A stretch of DNA of 43,127 bases from a virus. Position 1 is the first letter of the stretch. Every line of letters begins with the position of its first letter. The notes beneath the pieces are model-generated. The model was not told the origin of the DNA. It was given only the letters and a program-made list of their open reading frames with translations, and did no database searches. Shown here piece after piece: positions 1 through 7,151 of this stretch. The stretch covers positions 1-43,127 of the IMG/VR virus record IMGVR_UViG_3300020032_000016. One strand, written 5' to 3'. The position numbers were made by a program, and so were the translations under genes.

Positions 1-233
1 TATCTATATCAAAAAGGTTTAATGCCCTTTGAGCAAAGGATCTTGCCTTTGAAGTTACCAGGGCACATTTTATGTTGTTTTCCTTTAACATCTTTAAAAC
101 TTCAATTGAGCCGGGAAAAAGTTTTACATGGATGACGTCCTCCCCTCAATAAATGGAGCACTTCAGTTAGTGTTTCTTTAGTCATCATACCCGGCCTCGC
201 ATTATGGTGAGAATGTGTATTAGCTAAGGTCAT
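1..233 (-). pseudogene. HAD-family phosphatase fragment, frameshifted
   Basis: Reading leftward, one frame encodes HVKLFPGSIEVLKMLKEN followed by a CALVTSKARSF stretch. This matches the conserved FPG..VL..L...G...A.VTSK region of phosphoglycolate-phosphatase/PpaX-type HAD hydrolases. The upstream part, from an ATG at 233, is in another frame. Dropping one G from the G4 run near 145 would join the two frames, so the gene is either frameshifted or carries a homopolymer error. The N-terminal catalytic DxDxT motif is missing and the C-terminus runs off the window. It is probably host or flanking DNA at the phage boundary. The family call is fairly secure; activity is unlikely as read. Confidence 0.55.
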
Positions 234-235
234 TT

Positions 236-553
236 TTAATGCAATCCTTCAGTATTACTAATCTGTTTCATTAACTTTTTTGACTTTTCAAAATTAAAAT
301 AAACAGATTCTTTAGGAACTTTTATCATTTTGTTACACCATCTACACCATCTATCAGCATATTGACCTCCACAATAACCCCACTCTGTTCGTGAAAGTTC
401 ATGTCCTGTTAAACCACACATAAATTGAACAATTACTTGTAATTGCCGCGGCAATTTTACAACCAAATACCAAGTCTGTGGGTAATCTTTACCCCAATTA
501 CACGGAAACAACTTGGCAAATAACGATAATATCCTGCTCTTCGTTTCGTACAT
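236..553 (-). CDS. Phage hypothetical protein with Cys-rich motif
   Basis: This 105-aa basic protein has a central GLTGHELSRTEWGYCGG segment and a CRWC pair near residue 70, which suggests a metal-binding knuckle. It starts at an ATG preceded by a G-rich Shine-Dalgarno (SD) site (GGGGGCGTG). It is the last gene of the leftward operon and lies beside the phage boundary. Similar small GHE..RTEWGY..G proteins are common in Firmicutes prophages, but I know of no function. There is no signal peptide or membrane segment. Confidence 0.6.
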   Translation of the reverse strand: MYETKSRILSLFAKLFPCNWGKDYPQTWYLVVKLPRQLQVIVQFMCGLTGHELSRTEWGYCGGQYADRWCRWCNKMIKVPKESVYFNFEKSKKLMKQISNTEGLH

Positions 554-749
554 TATTCACGCCCCCTTTTATTCTATTATTAAGAACAGATAAACCTTAC
601 CAGTTTCCCTAGGTTAAAGTAATACACTCCACCGGCACCGGCGTTAAATGTTGCAAAAGCATGTCAGCATTGTCAATAATGAAGCCCTTTATATTCCTAC
701 TCAAATATCGATTGAGGGGGATTACTGCCCCTCGCGCTCCCCCACTTCT

Positions 750-1151
750 CTAAATTATTTTTAATACTTCTGCAATTGTTCTCACTGCCTGATGCTTCCA
801 GCGCCTGAATGTGCTATCGTCTATATTCATGTTCAAAATAATATCGTCTGTATATTCTCCATTGAAGTAAAATCTTTCAACTATTTCTTTTTGATTTTTC
901 TTTAGAGCTGTCAACGCTTCTTCTATTGCATGTGCTTTTTTAGCTGCTTCACTTATTTCTACTCTTTTTATTCCGTATTTTTCTGTAGTTCCTGCTGTAT
1001 CTCCACTTTTTACTACTTCATCATATACAGATACGCAAGAGGGAAATAATTCATCTAGTTTTTCTTTTTCTACTGCTGCTATTGCTCTCCATTTTGGATA
1101 TAGTTTCAGTTGTTGCTCAGTGATTTTTACCCATTCCGGCTTCTTTCCCAT
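750..1151 (-). CDS. ArpU/sigma-70 region 4-like late transcription regulator
   Basis: This 133-aa protein has a C-terminal half (about residues 75-133) with a sigma-region-4-like helix-turn-helix: LKKNQKEIVERFYFNGEY, then a recognition-helix-like DDSTFRRWKHQAVRTIAE segment. That length and layout fit the ArpU/RinA group of phage regulators, which switch on late genes. The N-terminal half is charged and probably helical. It lies near the distal end of the early leftward operon, the usual place for such a gene, so it may activate the rightward late promoter near 15.2 kb (inference). The SD (GGGGG) sits about 8 nt before ATG. Confidence 0.7.
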   Translation of the reverse strand: MGKKPEWVKITEQQLKLYPKWRAIAAVEKEKLDELFPSCVSVYDEVVKSGDTAGTTEKYGIKRVEISEAAKKAHAIEEALTALKKNQKEIVERFYFNGEYTDDIILNMNIDDSTFRRWKHQAVRTIAEVLKII

Positions 1152-1154
1152 ACG

Positions 1155-1298
1155 CTACCCCCTTTTCACTAATTCTCCATGCTCCCAATTCCACTCTTTT
1201 TCTGAAAATATTGCGTTGCAATGTTGACATCTTAGCCTGTCCACGTTATCACCAAAATACACAGAAAATAAATTACCATCACAGTATATGCATTTCAT
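1155..1298 (-). CDS. Small zinc-ribbon protein
   Basis: This 47-aa protein has two CxxC knuckles, CIYC at residues 3-6 and CQHC near 24-27, with aromatic residues between them: a minimal zinc ribbon. I placed the start at the ATG at 1298 because it overlaps the stop of the upstream small membrane gene (ATGA coupling). A longer open frame reaches 1400, but it overlaps that better-supported gene. It could bind nucleic acid or be a protein adaptor; the specific role is unknown. Confidence 0.6.
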   Translation of the reverse strand: MKCIYCDGNLFSVYFGDNVDRLRCQHCNAIFSEKEWNWEHGELVKRG

Positions 1299-1426
1299 TC
1301 TTCCCACTCTCTTAATACCTTTATTTCTGCAACTTTCAAAGTTGTTATAACACTTACTATGCTCGATAGAATTGCTATTGCTACACCGTAGAGTAGCCAT
1401 AATCCATATATTTTAAGTTCTATCAT
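1295..1426 (-). CDS. Small single-pass membrane protein
   Basis: This 43-aa frame begins MIELKIYGLWLLYGVAIAIL and continues hydrophobic to about residue 29, then ends in a charged tail (EIKVLREWEE). It has one transmembrane helix with the charged tail probably inside. A strong GGAGGT SD lies 8 nt before the ATG, and its stop overlaps the next start as ATGA. It was missed by a 60-aa cutoff. Function is unknown; phage proteins of this size include holin-like and exclusion peptides. Confidence 0.6.
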   Translation of the reverse strand: MIELKIYGLWLLYGVAIAILSSIVSVITTLKVAEIKVLREWEE

Positions 1427-1440
1427 TTTTTTAAACCTCC

Positions 1441-1587
1441 TTACCCCACTAATATAAACTTATTTTTCTTATGTTGTCCGTACCAGATAACTCTTTTTAC
1501 AAATCTATATTCTGCCCTTCCGCATATTGTGCAAATTTTTGCCGGTTCGTTTAAGTATGTGCCTTTTAACCAGTTATGTTGGCACAT
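1441..1587 (-). CDS. Small CxxC protein downstream of the repeat array
   Basis: This 48-aa protein reads MCQHNWLKGTYLNEPAKICT..., with a CTIC knuckle near residues 19-22 and a preceding C/H pair, followed by a basic tail. It is probably a small zinc-binding protein. A near-perfect AAAGGAGGT SD precedes the ATG, so the leftward mRNA must cross or restart after the repeat array at 1613-2112. No family is recognised. Confidence 0.6.
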   Translation of the reverse strand: MCQHNWLKGTYLNEPAKICTICGRAEYRFVKRVIWYGQHKKNKFILVG

Positions 1588-1612
1588 TTTTTTCTAACCT
1601 CCTTTTTTCGAA

Positions 1613-2112
1613 TTTCGCAAGAAGTATCAGGTAAAATTCAGCTCGCACCATTTTTAAGTTATCATTGCTACCATAGCTCGCACTTTATTATAGTTATCAT
1701 TATTTTCGAAGCTCGCAACTAATATTAGTTATCATTAATTTTTGAAGCTCGCAACTAATATTAGTTATCATTAATCTTTGAAGCTCGCATTACGTAACAG
1801 GTATCGTTATATTTCAGGCTCGCATTATGCAGTAGTTAACAAATACACTCCAGCTCGCTAATCATGAAAGTTATCAGTAAAATATTAGCTCGCAAATTAT
1901 GTTAGAGATCAAATAATTCGTAGCTCGCAATTAATTTTAGTTATCATATTTACCTTAGCTCGCAATATTTTATAGAAATCAATGTTTATTTGGCTCGCAA
2001 TTCACTTTAGATATCAAATTATTTTTAGCTCGCACAAAAGGCTAGTTATCATACACATCTTAGCTCGCACCCACTATAAAGCATCAGGGAAACCAAAGCT
2101 CGCATAGTATCA
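1613..2112 (-). repeat. TIGR-like tandem interspaced repeat array, about 14 units of 35-36 bp
   Basis: Read on the minus strand, each unit is box 1 (consensus TGCGAGCT), 10 variable nt (11 in two units), box 2 (consensus TGATAACT), 9 variable nt. On the plus strand the GCTCGCA form of box 1 starts at 1641, 1676, 1711, 1747, 1783, 1818, 1853, 1888, 1923, 1958, 1993, 2028, 2063 and 2098; the 1853 copy ends T, not A. Spacing is 35 nt, or 36 twice. GCGAGC is invariant in all 14 units. Box 2 is exact in seven and degenerate in the rest (TGAT in 12 of 14). Two adjacent units (boxes at 1747 and 1783) are near-identical, so the array grows by unit duplication. Both ends carry a degenerate box 2 directly against box 1. 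The period is not a multiple of 3 and no long frame crosses it. It lies immediately 3' of the IS110-C-terminal-like gene on the same strand. Two boxes with two short variable segments per about 36 nt is the known layout of TIGR arrays (dual-spacer tigRNAs). Confidence 0.85.
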
Positions 2113-2125
2113 AAACAACCTGAGC

Positions 2126-2827
2126 TTAACTAACTAACTTGTCAAATTTTTTCTTTCTTACTTCTTCTTTTGTCATAAAATCTTCTGGTCTAAATCTTGT
2201 TGTATGACCAAGATATTCAAATACATATTCTTTTCTTGTTGTATTTCCTAGTGCTTCATTCCATTTTTCCCAGACATGGGCAAGAAAGATTTTTTCCATT
2301 TTTCTAAGTGCAGCTAGATGAACATGCTTTGGAGTCCAATCCCTTTGTTCTGCATATTTTTCTTTATAATGATCATAAATTTCTCTATATGGACTATTGC
2401 TTTTAATAAATGAAGTTCCAATGTTATACATCAAAGCTTTGAATCTTGGATTATATCCCGCTGATTGTCCCTTGGTCATTTTTTGTGCTTTTCCATCTAT
2501 ACAGGCAAGTCCACTGTATTTCCATAGCTTAGAAGGCGTTGCAAAACGTTCTACATTATCAATAAATCCAATTAATTGAGCTGCTAAAGTTGGACCTATA
2601 CCTTTTACATGCTGCATAAATTCAGTCCATGCCGGGTGATATTTCAATTCATCTTTTGCAGTTTTTACTAATTTCTTTTCCATCTCTTCTAATTGATCTT
2701 GCATGTCTACATAAACTCGTGGTGTTGCATTACTTCTGCCGTTTTCAGCAGCCCAGTTTTTATTTGACAATTGTATTCTCAATTTCTGAATATCTTTATA
2801 TATCTTACTTATATCCTTTAAGCTCAT
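2126..2827 (-). CDS. Stand-alone IS110 C-terminal (Transposase_20)/Nop-like protein, candidate nuclease-less Tas
   Basis: This 233-aa protein has a charged, coiled-coil-like N-terminus (about residues 5-65), then VKGIGPTLAAQLIG (74-87), a helix-hairpin-helix, and WKYSGLACIDGKAQKMTKGQ (about 102-121). This is the order seen in the C-terminal domain of IS110 recombinases (GIG..TAA..L.EIG; L..Y.GL). The IS110 N-terminal DEDD RuvC-like domain is absent, and no HNH or RuvC motif is visible. The usual SG(K) motif around the catalytic serine is not clearly kept. The repeat array starts 14 nt after the stop. Tas proteins of TIGR-Tas systems are related to box C/D Nop proteins and IS110, and forms without a nuclease domain are known. 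That is the best reading of this pair; a domesticated IS110 remnant is the alternative. The SD GGAGG is 8 nt before ATG, overlapping the upstream gene by 23 nt. Confidence 0.7.
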   Translation of the reverse strand: MSLKDISKIYKDIQKLRIQLSNKNWAAENGRSNATPRVYVDMQDQLEEMEKKLVKTAKDELKYHPAWTEFMQHVKGIGPTLAAQLIGFIDNVERFATPSKLWKYSGLACIDGKAQKMTKGQSAGYNPRFKALMYNIGTSFIKSNSPYREIYDHYKEKYAEQRDWTPKHVHLAALRKMEKIFLAHVWEKWNEALGNTTRKEYVFEYLGHTTRFRPEDFMTKEEVRKKKFDKLVS

Positions 2828-3092
2828 TGTTTAATTCCTCCCGCTCTATTAAATAATCTCTATAAGCTTCTATTATGTGTTCAACCCTATCCGCTTTTCT
2901 TGAACCTTCGGGCCATTCTATTTTCCGGAAATATTCTATTATTTTCATGAAAGTTATTGCTCTGCTTCTCTGTTTCGGTGTTAATCTTGAATCCCAGGCA
3001 GGCTTTTCTTTACCTGCCTGGTAAGTTTCATCATCACTTGCATATATCTCTAAACCAGAGACGCCTAAGTCAAATTCAAGTTTTACATTCAT
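2805..3092 (-). CDS. Hypothetical phage protein
   Basis: This soluble protein of about 95 aa carries a TPKQRSRAITFMKIIEYFRKIEW helical region in its middle and a charged C-terminal helix. I place the start at the ATG at 3092 (MNVKLEF), 9 nt after a GGAG SD; a GTG two codons upstream (3098) is also possible. It overlaps genes on both sides by a few codons, so it is translationally coupled within the operon. The repeated Arg/Lys could mean nucleic-acid contact, but no family is recognised. Confidence 0.55.
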   Translation of the reverse strand: MNVKLEFDLGVSGLEIYASDDETYQAGKEKPAWDSRLTPKQRSRAITFMKIIEYFRKIEWPEGSRKADRVEHIIEAYRDYLIEREELNNELKGYK

Positions 3093-3360
3093 TTTCACAC
3101 ACTCCAGTGTAATATCCTCTTTCTATGTTTTTCATAATTACTTCTTCCTTAATAAAATCCATAGCTTTATTCAAATCTGGATCTTTTCGTATAATTCTCA
3201 AAGCTGTTTCTGCTGAATGAATTAAATCAAATAATTCTTCCGTCATATCATAATATGTCCCTGCTTTTTTTACTTCTTCAAGTTCACTTTCTAGATGCTT
3301 TAGTTGTTCTTCTAATGTATTTTCATCTGCAAATTTCGTTTTTGGAAACATAAAATTCAT
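3076..3360 (-). CDS. MazG-like all-alpha nucleotide pyrophosphohydrolase-like protein
   Basis: This 94-aa, entirely helical protein has LEEQLKHLESELEEVKKA near residues 15-32 and EELFDLIHSAETAL near 41-54. The spaced ExxE...EExxDxI acidic pattern is the metal-binding signature of MazG/dUTPase-type all-alpha NTP pyrophosphatases. Phages use these enzymes to hydrolyse (d)NTPs or lower ppGpp. The protein is short for the family, so activity is uncertain. The SD GGAGAG precedes ATG, and the end overlaps the next gene. Confidence 0.45.
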   Translation of the reverse strand: MNFMFPKTKFADENTLEEQLKHLESELEEVKKAGTYYDMTEELFDLIHSAETALRIIRKDPDLNKAMDFIKEEVIMKNIERGYYTGVCENECKT

Positions 3361-3363
3361 TGT

Positions 3364-3717
3364 TTATCTCTCCGTCCTCTCCAACTCTGCTTTCTGATAG
3401 CTTAACAATGTACGCAAAGTATCAATTTCCATTTTAAGCGTGCTCATAGCCTCTCTGTGAGCCTTAAACAACCCTTCTGCTATATCACTATTCAATTTTA
3501 ATTTTGCGGTCTCTATGGACGTTTTAGCGTCTAATTCGTTAATTGTCATTTTTGTATCTGAATTAGCTTTTATCTCTAGATATTTTTTTGAGTATTCTTT
3601 TTTGTACTCGTTTTGTTTGTTGATATAGTCTAGGTATAGGTCTTTATATTTTTCGTTCGCTGTAGCTAATTCGTTTAGTTTTTCTTCTAGTTTTTGTTGT
3701 AGTTCTGCCGGTGTCAT
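3364..3717 (-). CDS. Coiled-coil hypothetical protein
   Basis: This 117-aa protein is almost wholly charged helix: LQQKLEEKLNELATANEKYK at the start and LKMEIDTLRTLLSYQKAEL at the end, with heptad-like leucines, so a coiled coil is likely. Its ATG overlaps the stop of the upstream membrane gene (ATGA). Function is not recognisable; it may be a structural or adaptor protein of the early region. Confidence 0.55.
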   Translation of the reverse strand: MTPAELQQKLEEKLNELATANEKYKDLYLDYINKQNEYKKEYSKKYLEIKANSDTKMTINELDAKTSIETAKLKLNSDIAEGLFKAHREAMSTLKMEIDTLRTLLSYQKAELERTER

Positions 3718-3875
3718 TTGTTATCAACCTCTTTCTCTACTTCATAAAGTACTAGAAGCATTAGTAATAAGAAATTTACCAAGTCAAGATCAACGCTTCC
3801 TTTAGCTACTTTAACAATAACTGCCATAAGCAGCATGCCTAGGAATGCCATGATATACTTAATGATAAACGTCAT
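3714..3875 (-). CDS. Small two-helix membrane protein
   Basis: This 53-aa frame has two hydrophobic stretches, about residues 3-21 (FIIKYIMAFLGMLLMAVIV) and 32-44 (LVNFLLLMLLVLY), separated by a KVAKGSVDLD turn and ending in an acidic tail. It starts at an ATG overlapping the upstream stop (ATGA) and ends in the same way on the next ATG. The tight packing supports it as a real gene. Role unknown; possibly a holin-like or exclusion protein. Confidence 0.6.
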   Translation of the reverse strand: MTFIIKYIMAFLGMLLMAVIVKVAKGSVDLDLVNFLLLMLLVLYEVEKEVDNK

Positions 3876-4249
3876 TTGTTATCACTCCCTGATAACCAAA
3901 GGACCGCTTTGGCAACAGCATCTTCCCAAGTATCACCATGAAAATTACCAACACATTTAGGATGGTCCTTTCCATTATTCGTCCAGAGTATACATCCATA
4001 ATTTACTATGTTGCACACAACATCTGGTAAATACCCTTTATTCTCCAACCACTCTAGCAGATCAGAGAGGGTGGGGAGCCAGATATATGTCTCAGGATCT
4101 GACAAGCAATTGCATTCACTACAAAACAACAAAGGTTCTGGGTAAATATCTTCTTCAAAAACTATATGATACCAATCTCCTTCTTTCGGTTCCCACTTCA
4201 ACCCTGTTTCTTTCAGTTTCTTTGCCATTTCAAGCGATACGGTTTTCAT
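3872..4249 (-). CDS. Hypothetical phage protein (phage-typical DUF)
   Basis: This 125-aa soluble protein begins MKTVSLEMAKKLKETGLKW and has a tryptophan-rich centre (ETYIWLPTLSDLLEWLE) and C-terminus (WEDAVAKAVLWLS). Proteins with this N-terminal pattern and a LP(T/S)..LLEWL segment recur in Firmicutes prophage early regions, with no known function. A CSEC pair near residues 43-46 might bind metal. It overlaps both neighbours by 4 nt. Confidence 0.6.
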   Translation of the reverse strand: MKTVSLEMAKKLKETGLKWEPKEGDWYHIVFEEDIYPEPLLFCSECNCLSDPETYIWLPTLSDLLEWLENKGYLPDVVCNIVNYGCILWTNNGKDHPKCVGNFHGDTWEDAVAKAVLWLSGSDNK

Positions 4250-4737
4250 TTAATTTGCCCCTCCTCCGACAATAGTAATTTAAATTTACTTAACCGCATA
4301 CACACAATGGGTTCTTCTCGGTCCGGCACCAATACAACAGCATCAGGTTTTTCCCGTTCGTCATCTAACCACCTGCGGATTTCTTTCCAACTGTCTTTAC
4401 GGCTTTTTACTTCGAGCTTCCACCCTTTAGCAATCACATCATTTGAATATTTTCCACCAAGTGCGCCAGATAACGGTACTCGCTCACCATCTAACATTTG
4501 TGCCACCTTCTTTTCAGCTCTATATCCTTTCCTCTTTGCTCTTTTGCCTCGCCTGCTCGCTTCGCTCTGCTTCTTCCGCTTTTTATCTGCTTTGCGTTCT
4601 TCTCGCAGTCTTACCTGTCGTGGAGATAATATTCTTTTGTCTTCCGGTAGATAGAGGTTATAACTTTCGCAGCACCAGCATTTGTCTCCCGCTTGCAAAA
4701 AGTTTTTACAGTTTTCGCGTACCTCGCAATCTTGCAT
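4246..4737 (-). CDS. Holliday-junction-resolvase-like PD-(D/E)xK nuclease
   Basis: This 163-aa protein has a Cys-rich N-terminus (CEVRENC, CWCC), a very basic middle (about residues 44-70) and a C-terminal nuclease-like core: KGYRAEKKVAQML, RVPLSGALGG, SNDVI and KLEVKSRK. Together they resemble the E...D...ExK active site of archaeal-Hjc-like and phage RusA-replacement resolvases. It would cut branched DNA during replication and packaging. The context (methyltransferase, helicase, primase) fits. The exact subfamily is uncertain. Confidence 0.6.
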   Translation of the reverse strand: MQDCEVRENCKNFLQAGDKCWCCESYNLYLPEDKRILSPRQVRLREERKADKKRKKQSEASRRGKRAKRKGYRAEKKVAQMLDGERVPLSGALGGKYSNDVIAKGWKLEVKSRKDSWKEIRRWLDDEREKPDAVVLVPDREEPIVCMRLSKFKLLLSEEGQIK

Positions 4738-4741
4738 TTAA

Positions 4742-5644
4742 TCACCTCCCTACATCAAATAACGTTGGTTGTTCTGCCATCATTATTGCATTTTCAAGGT
4801 TTTTCACCGCTTGTCCATAATAACTTTCTTTAAGTTCTATTCCCACGAACCGTCTTTCCATTTGTAATGCAACATATCCCTCTGACCCTATCCCGGCAAA
4901 TGGACTTAATACTGTATCGCCTTCATTTGTCCATAGCCTCACCGCACGTCTAATTACTTCCAGCTGTAATGGGCATATGTGTTTTTCGTCTTTATGTTCT
5001 CTTGCGCTACTTTTTTGCAATGTATCACTTGGATTTATGTCCATCCATACAGGGCTAGCATACTTCTGCCAAACTTTAACCGGAAATGTCTCATTTGTGT
5101 TCGTTACTCTTTCTGGATTTTCGCCGGGCTTACGCATTGTAACTAAATAATCCGGTATTCCCTGTCTGCACATTGCAGCATCTTTTTTAATTTGTTTATG
5201 CAATAATCCAAGTGCTTTTGTTCTCTGCATAGCCGTTACGGGGTCCTTCCAAATTACTACTTCCGAATGATATATCCAACCAGCCTCGATAAATTCTCGT
5301 ATCAATTCGCCTCTGAAATCTCTTATACCAATGTATCCATGATGTTGTTTTGTTGTAGGTAAATTCATACAGTGGAAACTCAATAACCTTCCCGGCATTG
5401 TTACCCTGAAAAGCTCTTTCACAAGGAATCTAAAATGCTCAGTAAATTCATCATCATCTTTACAATTGCCCATATCCCTTTCACTGTTTGAATATGTGTA
5501 TAAACTTGCAAAAGGTGGAGAAAATATACTATAGTGAATTGAATTGTCAGGTATCCCTTTTATCACTTCCACACAGTCACCATGATATATGGCATATTTA
5601 TCATTAACAACTTGGTCTAAAACATTAACTTGCAAATTTATCAC
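4742..5644 (-). CDS. Site-specific DNA methyltransferase (N4-cytosine/N6-adenine type)
   Basis: This 300-aa protein shows catalytic motif IV as SPPF near residues 42-45 and the AdoMet-binding motif as LSPFAGIGSEG near the C-terminus. Motif IV before motif I marks the beta class of amino-methyltransferases. A target-recognition region lies between them. There is no cognate restriction gene, so this is a solitary phage enzyme, probably protecting phage DNA or marking replicated DNA. It overlaps the SNF2-type helicase gene by 20 nt, a pairing that suggests joint function. Whether the target is C or A cannot be read from SPPF alone. Confidence 0.85.
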   Translation of the reverse strand: MINLQVNVLDQVVNDKYAIYHGDCVEVIKGIPDNSIHYSIFSPPFASLYTYSNSERDMGNCKDDDEFTEHFRFLVKELFRVTMPGRLLSFHCMNLPTTKQHHGYIGIRDFRGELIREFIEAGWIYHSEVVIWKDPVTAMQRTKALGLLHKQIKKDAAMCRQGIPDYLVTMRKPGENPERVTNTNETFPVKVWQKYASPVWMDINPSDTLQKSSAREHKDEKHICPLQLEVIRRAVRLWTNEGDTVLSPFAGIGSEGYVALQMERRFVGIELKESYYGQAVKNLENAIMMAEQPTLFDVGR

Positions 5645-7019
5645 TCCTTAGCCACTCCGGAATTCTCATCTTTAAACTTGGATTATATTCTGTTATCTCT
5701 CTAGTAGTGCTTCTAATATTTCTTTTTGTAATTTCTTTTGTATACTGCACCATTTCATTTATCATTCTTGTTGCGTCTTGTTCTTTCCGCTCAATATTCT
5801 TCTTAACTTCTCCCTCGAGTTCGCTAATGATTATATAAACGTTTACTGGATTCTTTTGTCCAAACCTCCAACATCGTCTAACCGCCTGAAAATACTGCTC
5901 AAAACTATCCGATAGTCCTACAAAAGCCATGTTTCTACAATGCTGCCAATTCATTCCGAATCCTGCTATTGAAGGCTTAGTCACAAGAACTCTTATATTG
6001 CCTTCTGAGAAGTCTGTCATTGCCTTTTCTTTATGCTCGTTGCTATCACTGCCTTTTACTTCTACAGCTCCCGGTATAGCTTTTACTAATGCTTCGCTTT
6101 CGGCATTGAGATCACACCATACCAAGAATGGTTCATCTGTACTGTTTACAATTTCCGCACATCTTTCAACTCTTTCTTTGATAGTGCTTTTTCTTGCATT
6201 TCTTCTTTCTTGTAGTGTTTTTGCGGCTACGGGAAAAAGCATTCCTTCTGCCGGTTTTTCTGCTTTTATCACTTCTTCATGTATATGCAATGGAGGTAAT
6301 TCAAATAATCCATCATCATATCCTATATCAGAAGGCCTTGACAAAACAGCTGCCCAGCTGGCAACCCACTCCCAGAACTTATTTTCAGCATGCCCTTTTA
6401 ATCGCCATTTTGAAGTATCCCCTCCATCGTGTACAAAGAACATGCTTAACATTTCTGTTCTATTCATCACGCCCAAAAACTCGCTATGATTTCCTAACTC
6501 CATATAGTCATTTGGGGCTGGTGTTGCAGTACAAGCAAGCCTAAAAGGCGTATTTTTAAATGCTTCTATAATCTCGGTCCTTGTTTTCCCATCATATGCT
6601 TTGAGTATTGAGCTTTCGTCCAAGACTATACCTTCAAATTTCTCTGGGGTAAATTTATGAAGTATCTCGTAATTTGTTATGTTTATCCCTGTCTTTACAT
6701 CTTTTTGACTCCGACAAAGATTTATATCTAAATCAATTTTTTTCGCTTCTCGTACTGTTTGACTACTAACAGCTAATGGGGCTAAAATTAAAACATCACC
6801 GCCAGTTTGATTGTGTATTTGTTTTGCCCACTCGCACTGCATGAGAGTTTTTCCGGTCCCGGTCATGGTGAACAAGGCTGCCCGGCCTTTTTTAAGTGCC
6901 CACCATACCAGGTCCTTTTGAAAATCAAATAGCGTTTTGTGTAATTTCTGGCGGTCTATATCTATACCTTGTGAGTGGGCTATTATTTTTTTATTTTCAA
7001 GAAACTGTTTATAATCCAT
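5625..7019 (-). CDS. SNF2/DEAD-like helicase
   Basis: A superfamily 2 ATPase of about 464 aa. Motif I is TGTGKT near residues 53-58, motif II DESS near 134, then motif III-like CTATPAPN, and a second RecA lobe ending with QAVRRCWRFGQKNPV, the SNF2-type motif VI. It translocates on DNA in phage replication or recombination. I chose the ATG at 7019 because a GAGGAGG SD stands about 9 nt upstream; a GTG nine codons earlier is less likely. The SD lies in a hairpin of the 130-nt leader (see 7020-7151), so translation may be controlled. Confidence 0.85.
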   Translation of the reverse strand: MDYKQFLENKKIIAHSQGIDIDRQKLHKTLFDFQKDLVWWALKKGRAALFTMTGTGKTLMQCEWAKQIHNQTGGDVLILAPLAVSSQTVREAKKIDLDINLCRSQKDVKTGINITNYEILHKFTPEKFEGIVLDESSILKAYDGKTRTEIIEAFKNTPFRLACTATPAPNDYMELGNHSEFLGVMNRTEMLSMFFVHDGGDTSKWRLKGHAENKFWEWVASWAAVLSRPSDIGYDDGLFELPPLHIHEEVIKAEKPAEGMLFPVAAKTLQERRNARKSTIKERVERCAEIVNSTDEPFLVWCDLNAESEALVKAIPGAVEVKGSDSNEHKEKAMTDFSEGNIRVLVTKPSIAGFGMNWQHCRNMAFVGLSDSFEQYFQAVRRCWRFGQKNPVNVYIIISELEGEVKKNIERKEQDATRMINEMVQYTKEITKRNIRSTTREITEYNPSLKMRIPEWLRSDKFAS

Positions 7020-7151
7020 AACTTGACCCTCCTCGGGGCAAGCCACCGAGGATTCTTAGGCTGAGAGTGTACCCACTACTCATATCTCCTAAGCGTAACT
7101 TCCCGTTAGTCCAACGGTACATATCCTAAGTGGTACTTGCCTTAATTTTTA
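7020..7151 (-). promoter_or_regulatory. Structured 130-nt leader before the helicase gene
   Basis: Genes elsewhere in this operon overlap or nearly touch, but here about 130 nt separate two of them. Reading leftward it contains CCGTT/AACGG, and a CCTCGG...CCGAGG hairpin that ends in the helicase SD. Two related CTTAGGA(G)ATATG segments lie between. I see no frame with good start signals. It looks like a translational control leader or a small RNA; no known riboswitch class is recognised. Confidence 0.4.

Noticed and set aside
554-749. 43-codon open frame on the minus strand between the ArpU-like and last genes
   Set aside because: It has no good start codon or SD; only a weak TTG. I treat this as non-coding spacer.
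1613-2112. CRISPR array
   Set aside because: The conserved parts are only about 8 nt and alternate in two kinds, the period is 35 nt, and no cas genes are near. The layout does not match any CRISPR type.
1613-2112. Coding tandem repeat
   Set aside because: The 35-nt period breaks any frame, and no long open frame crosses the region on either strand.
4742-7019. Restriction-modification system
   Set aside because: The methyltransferase and SNF2-like protein could suggest one, but no nuclease domain is fused or adjacent apart from the resolvase-like gene, and the context is replication.
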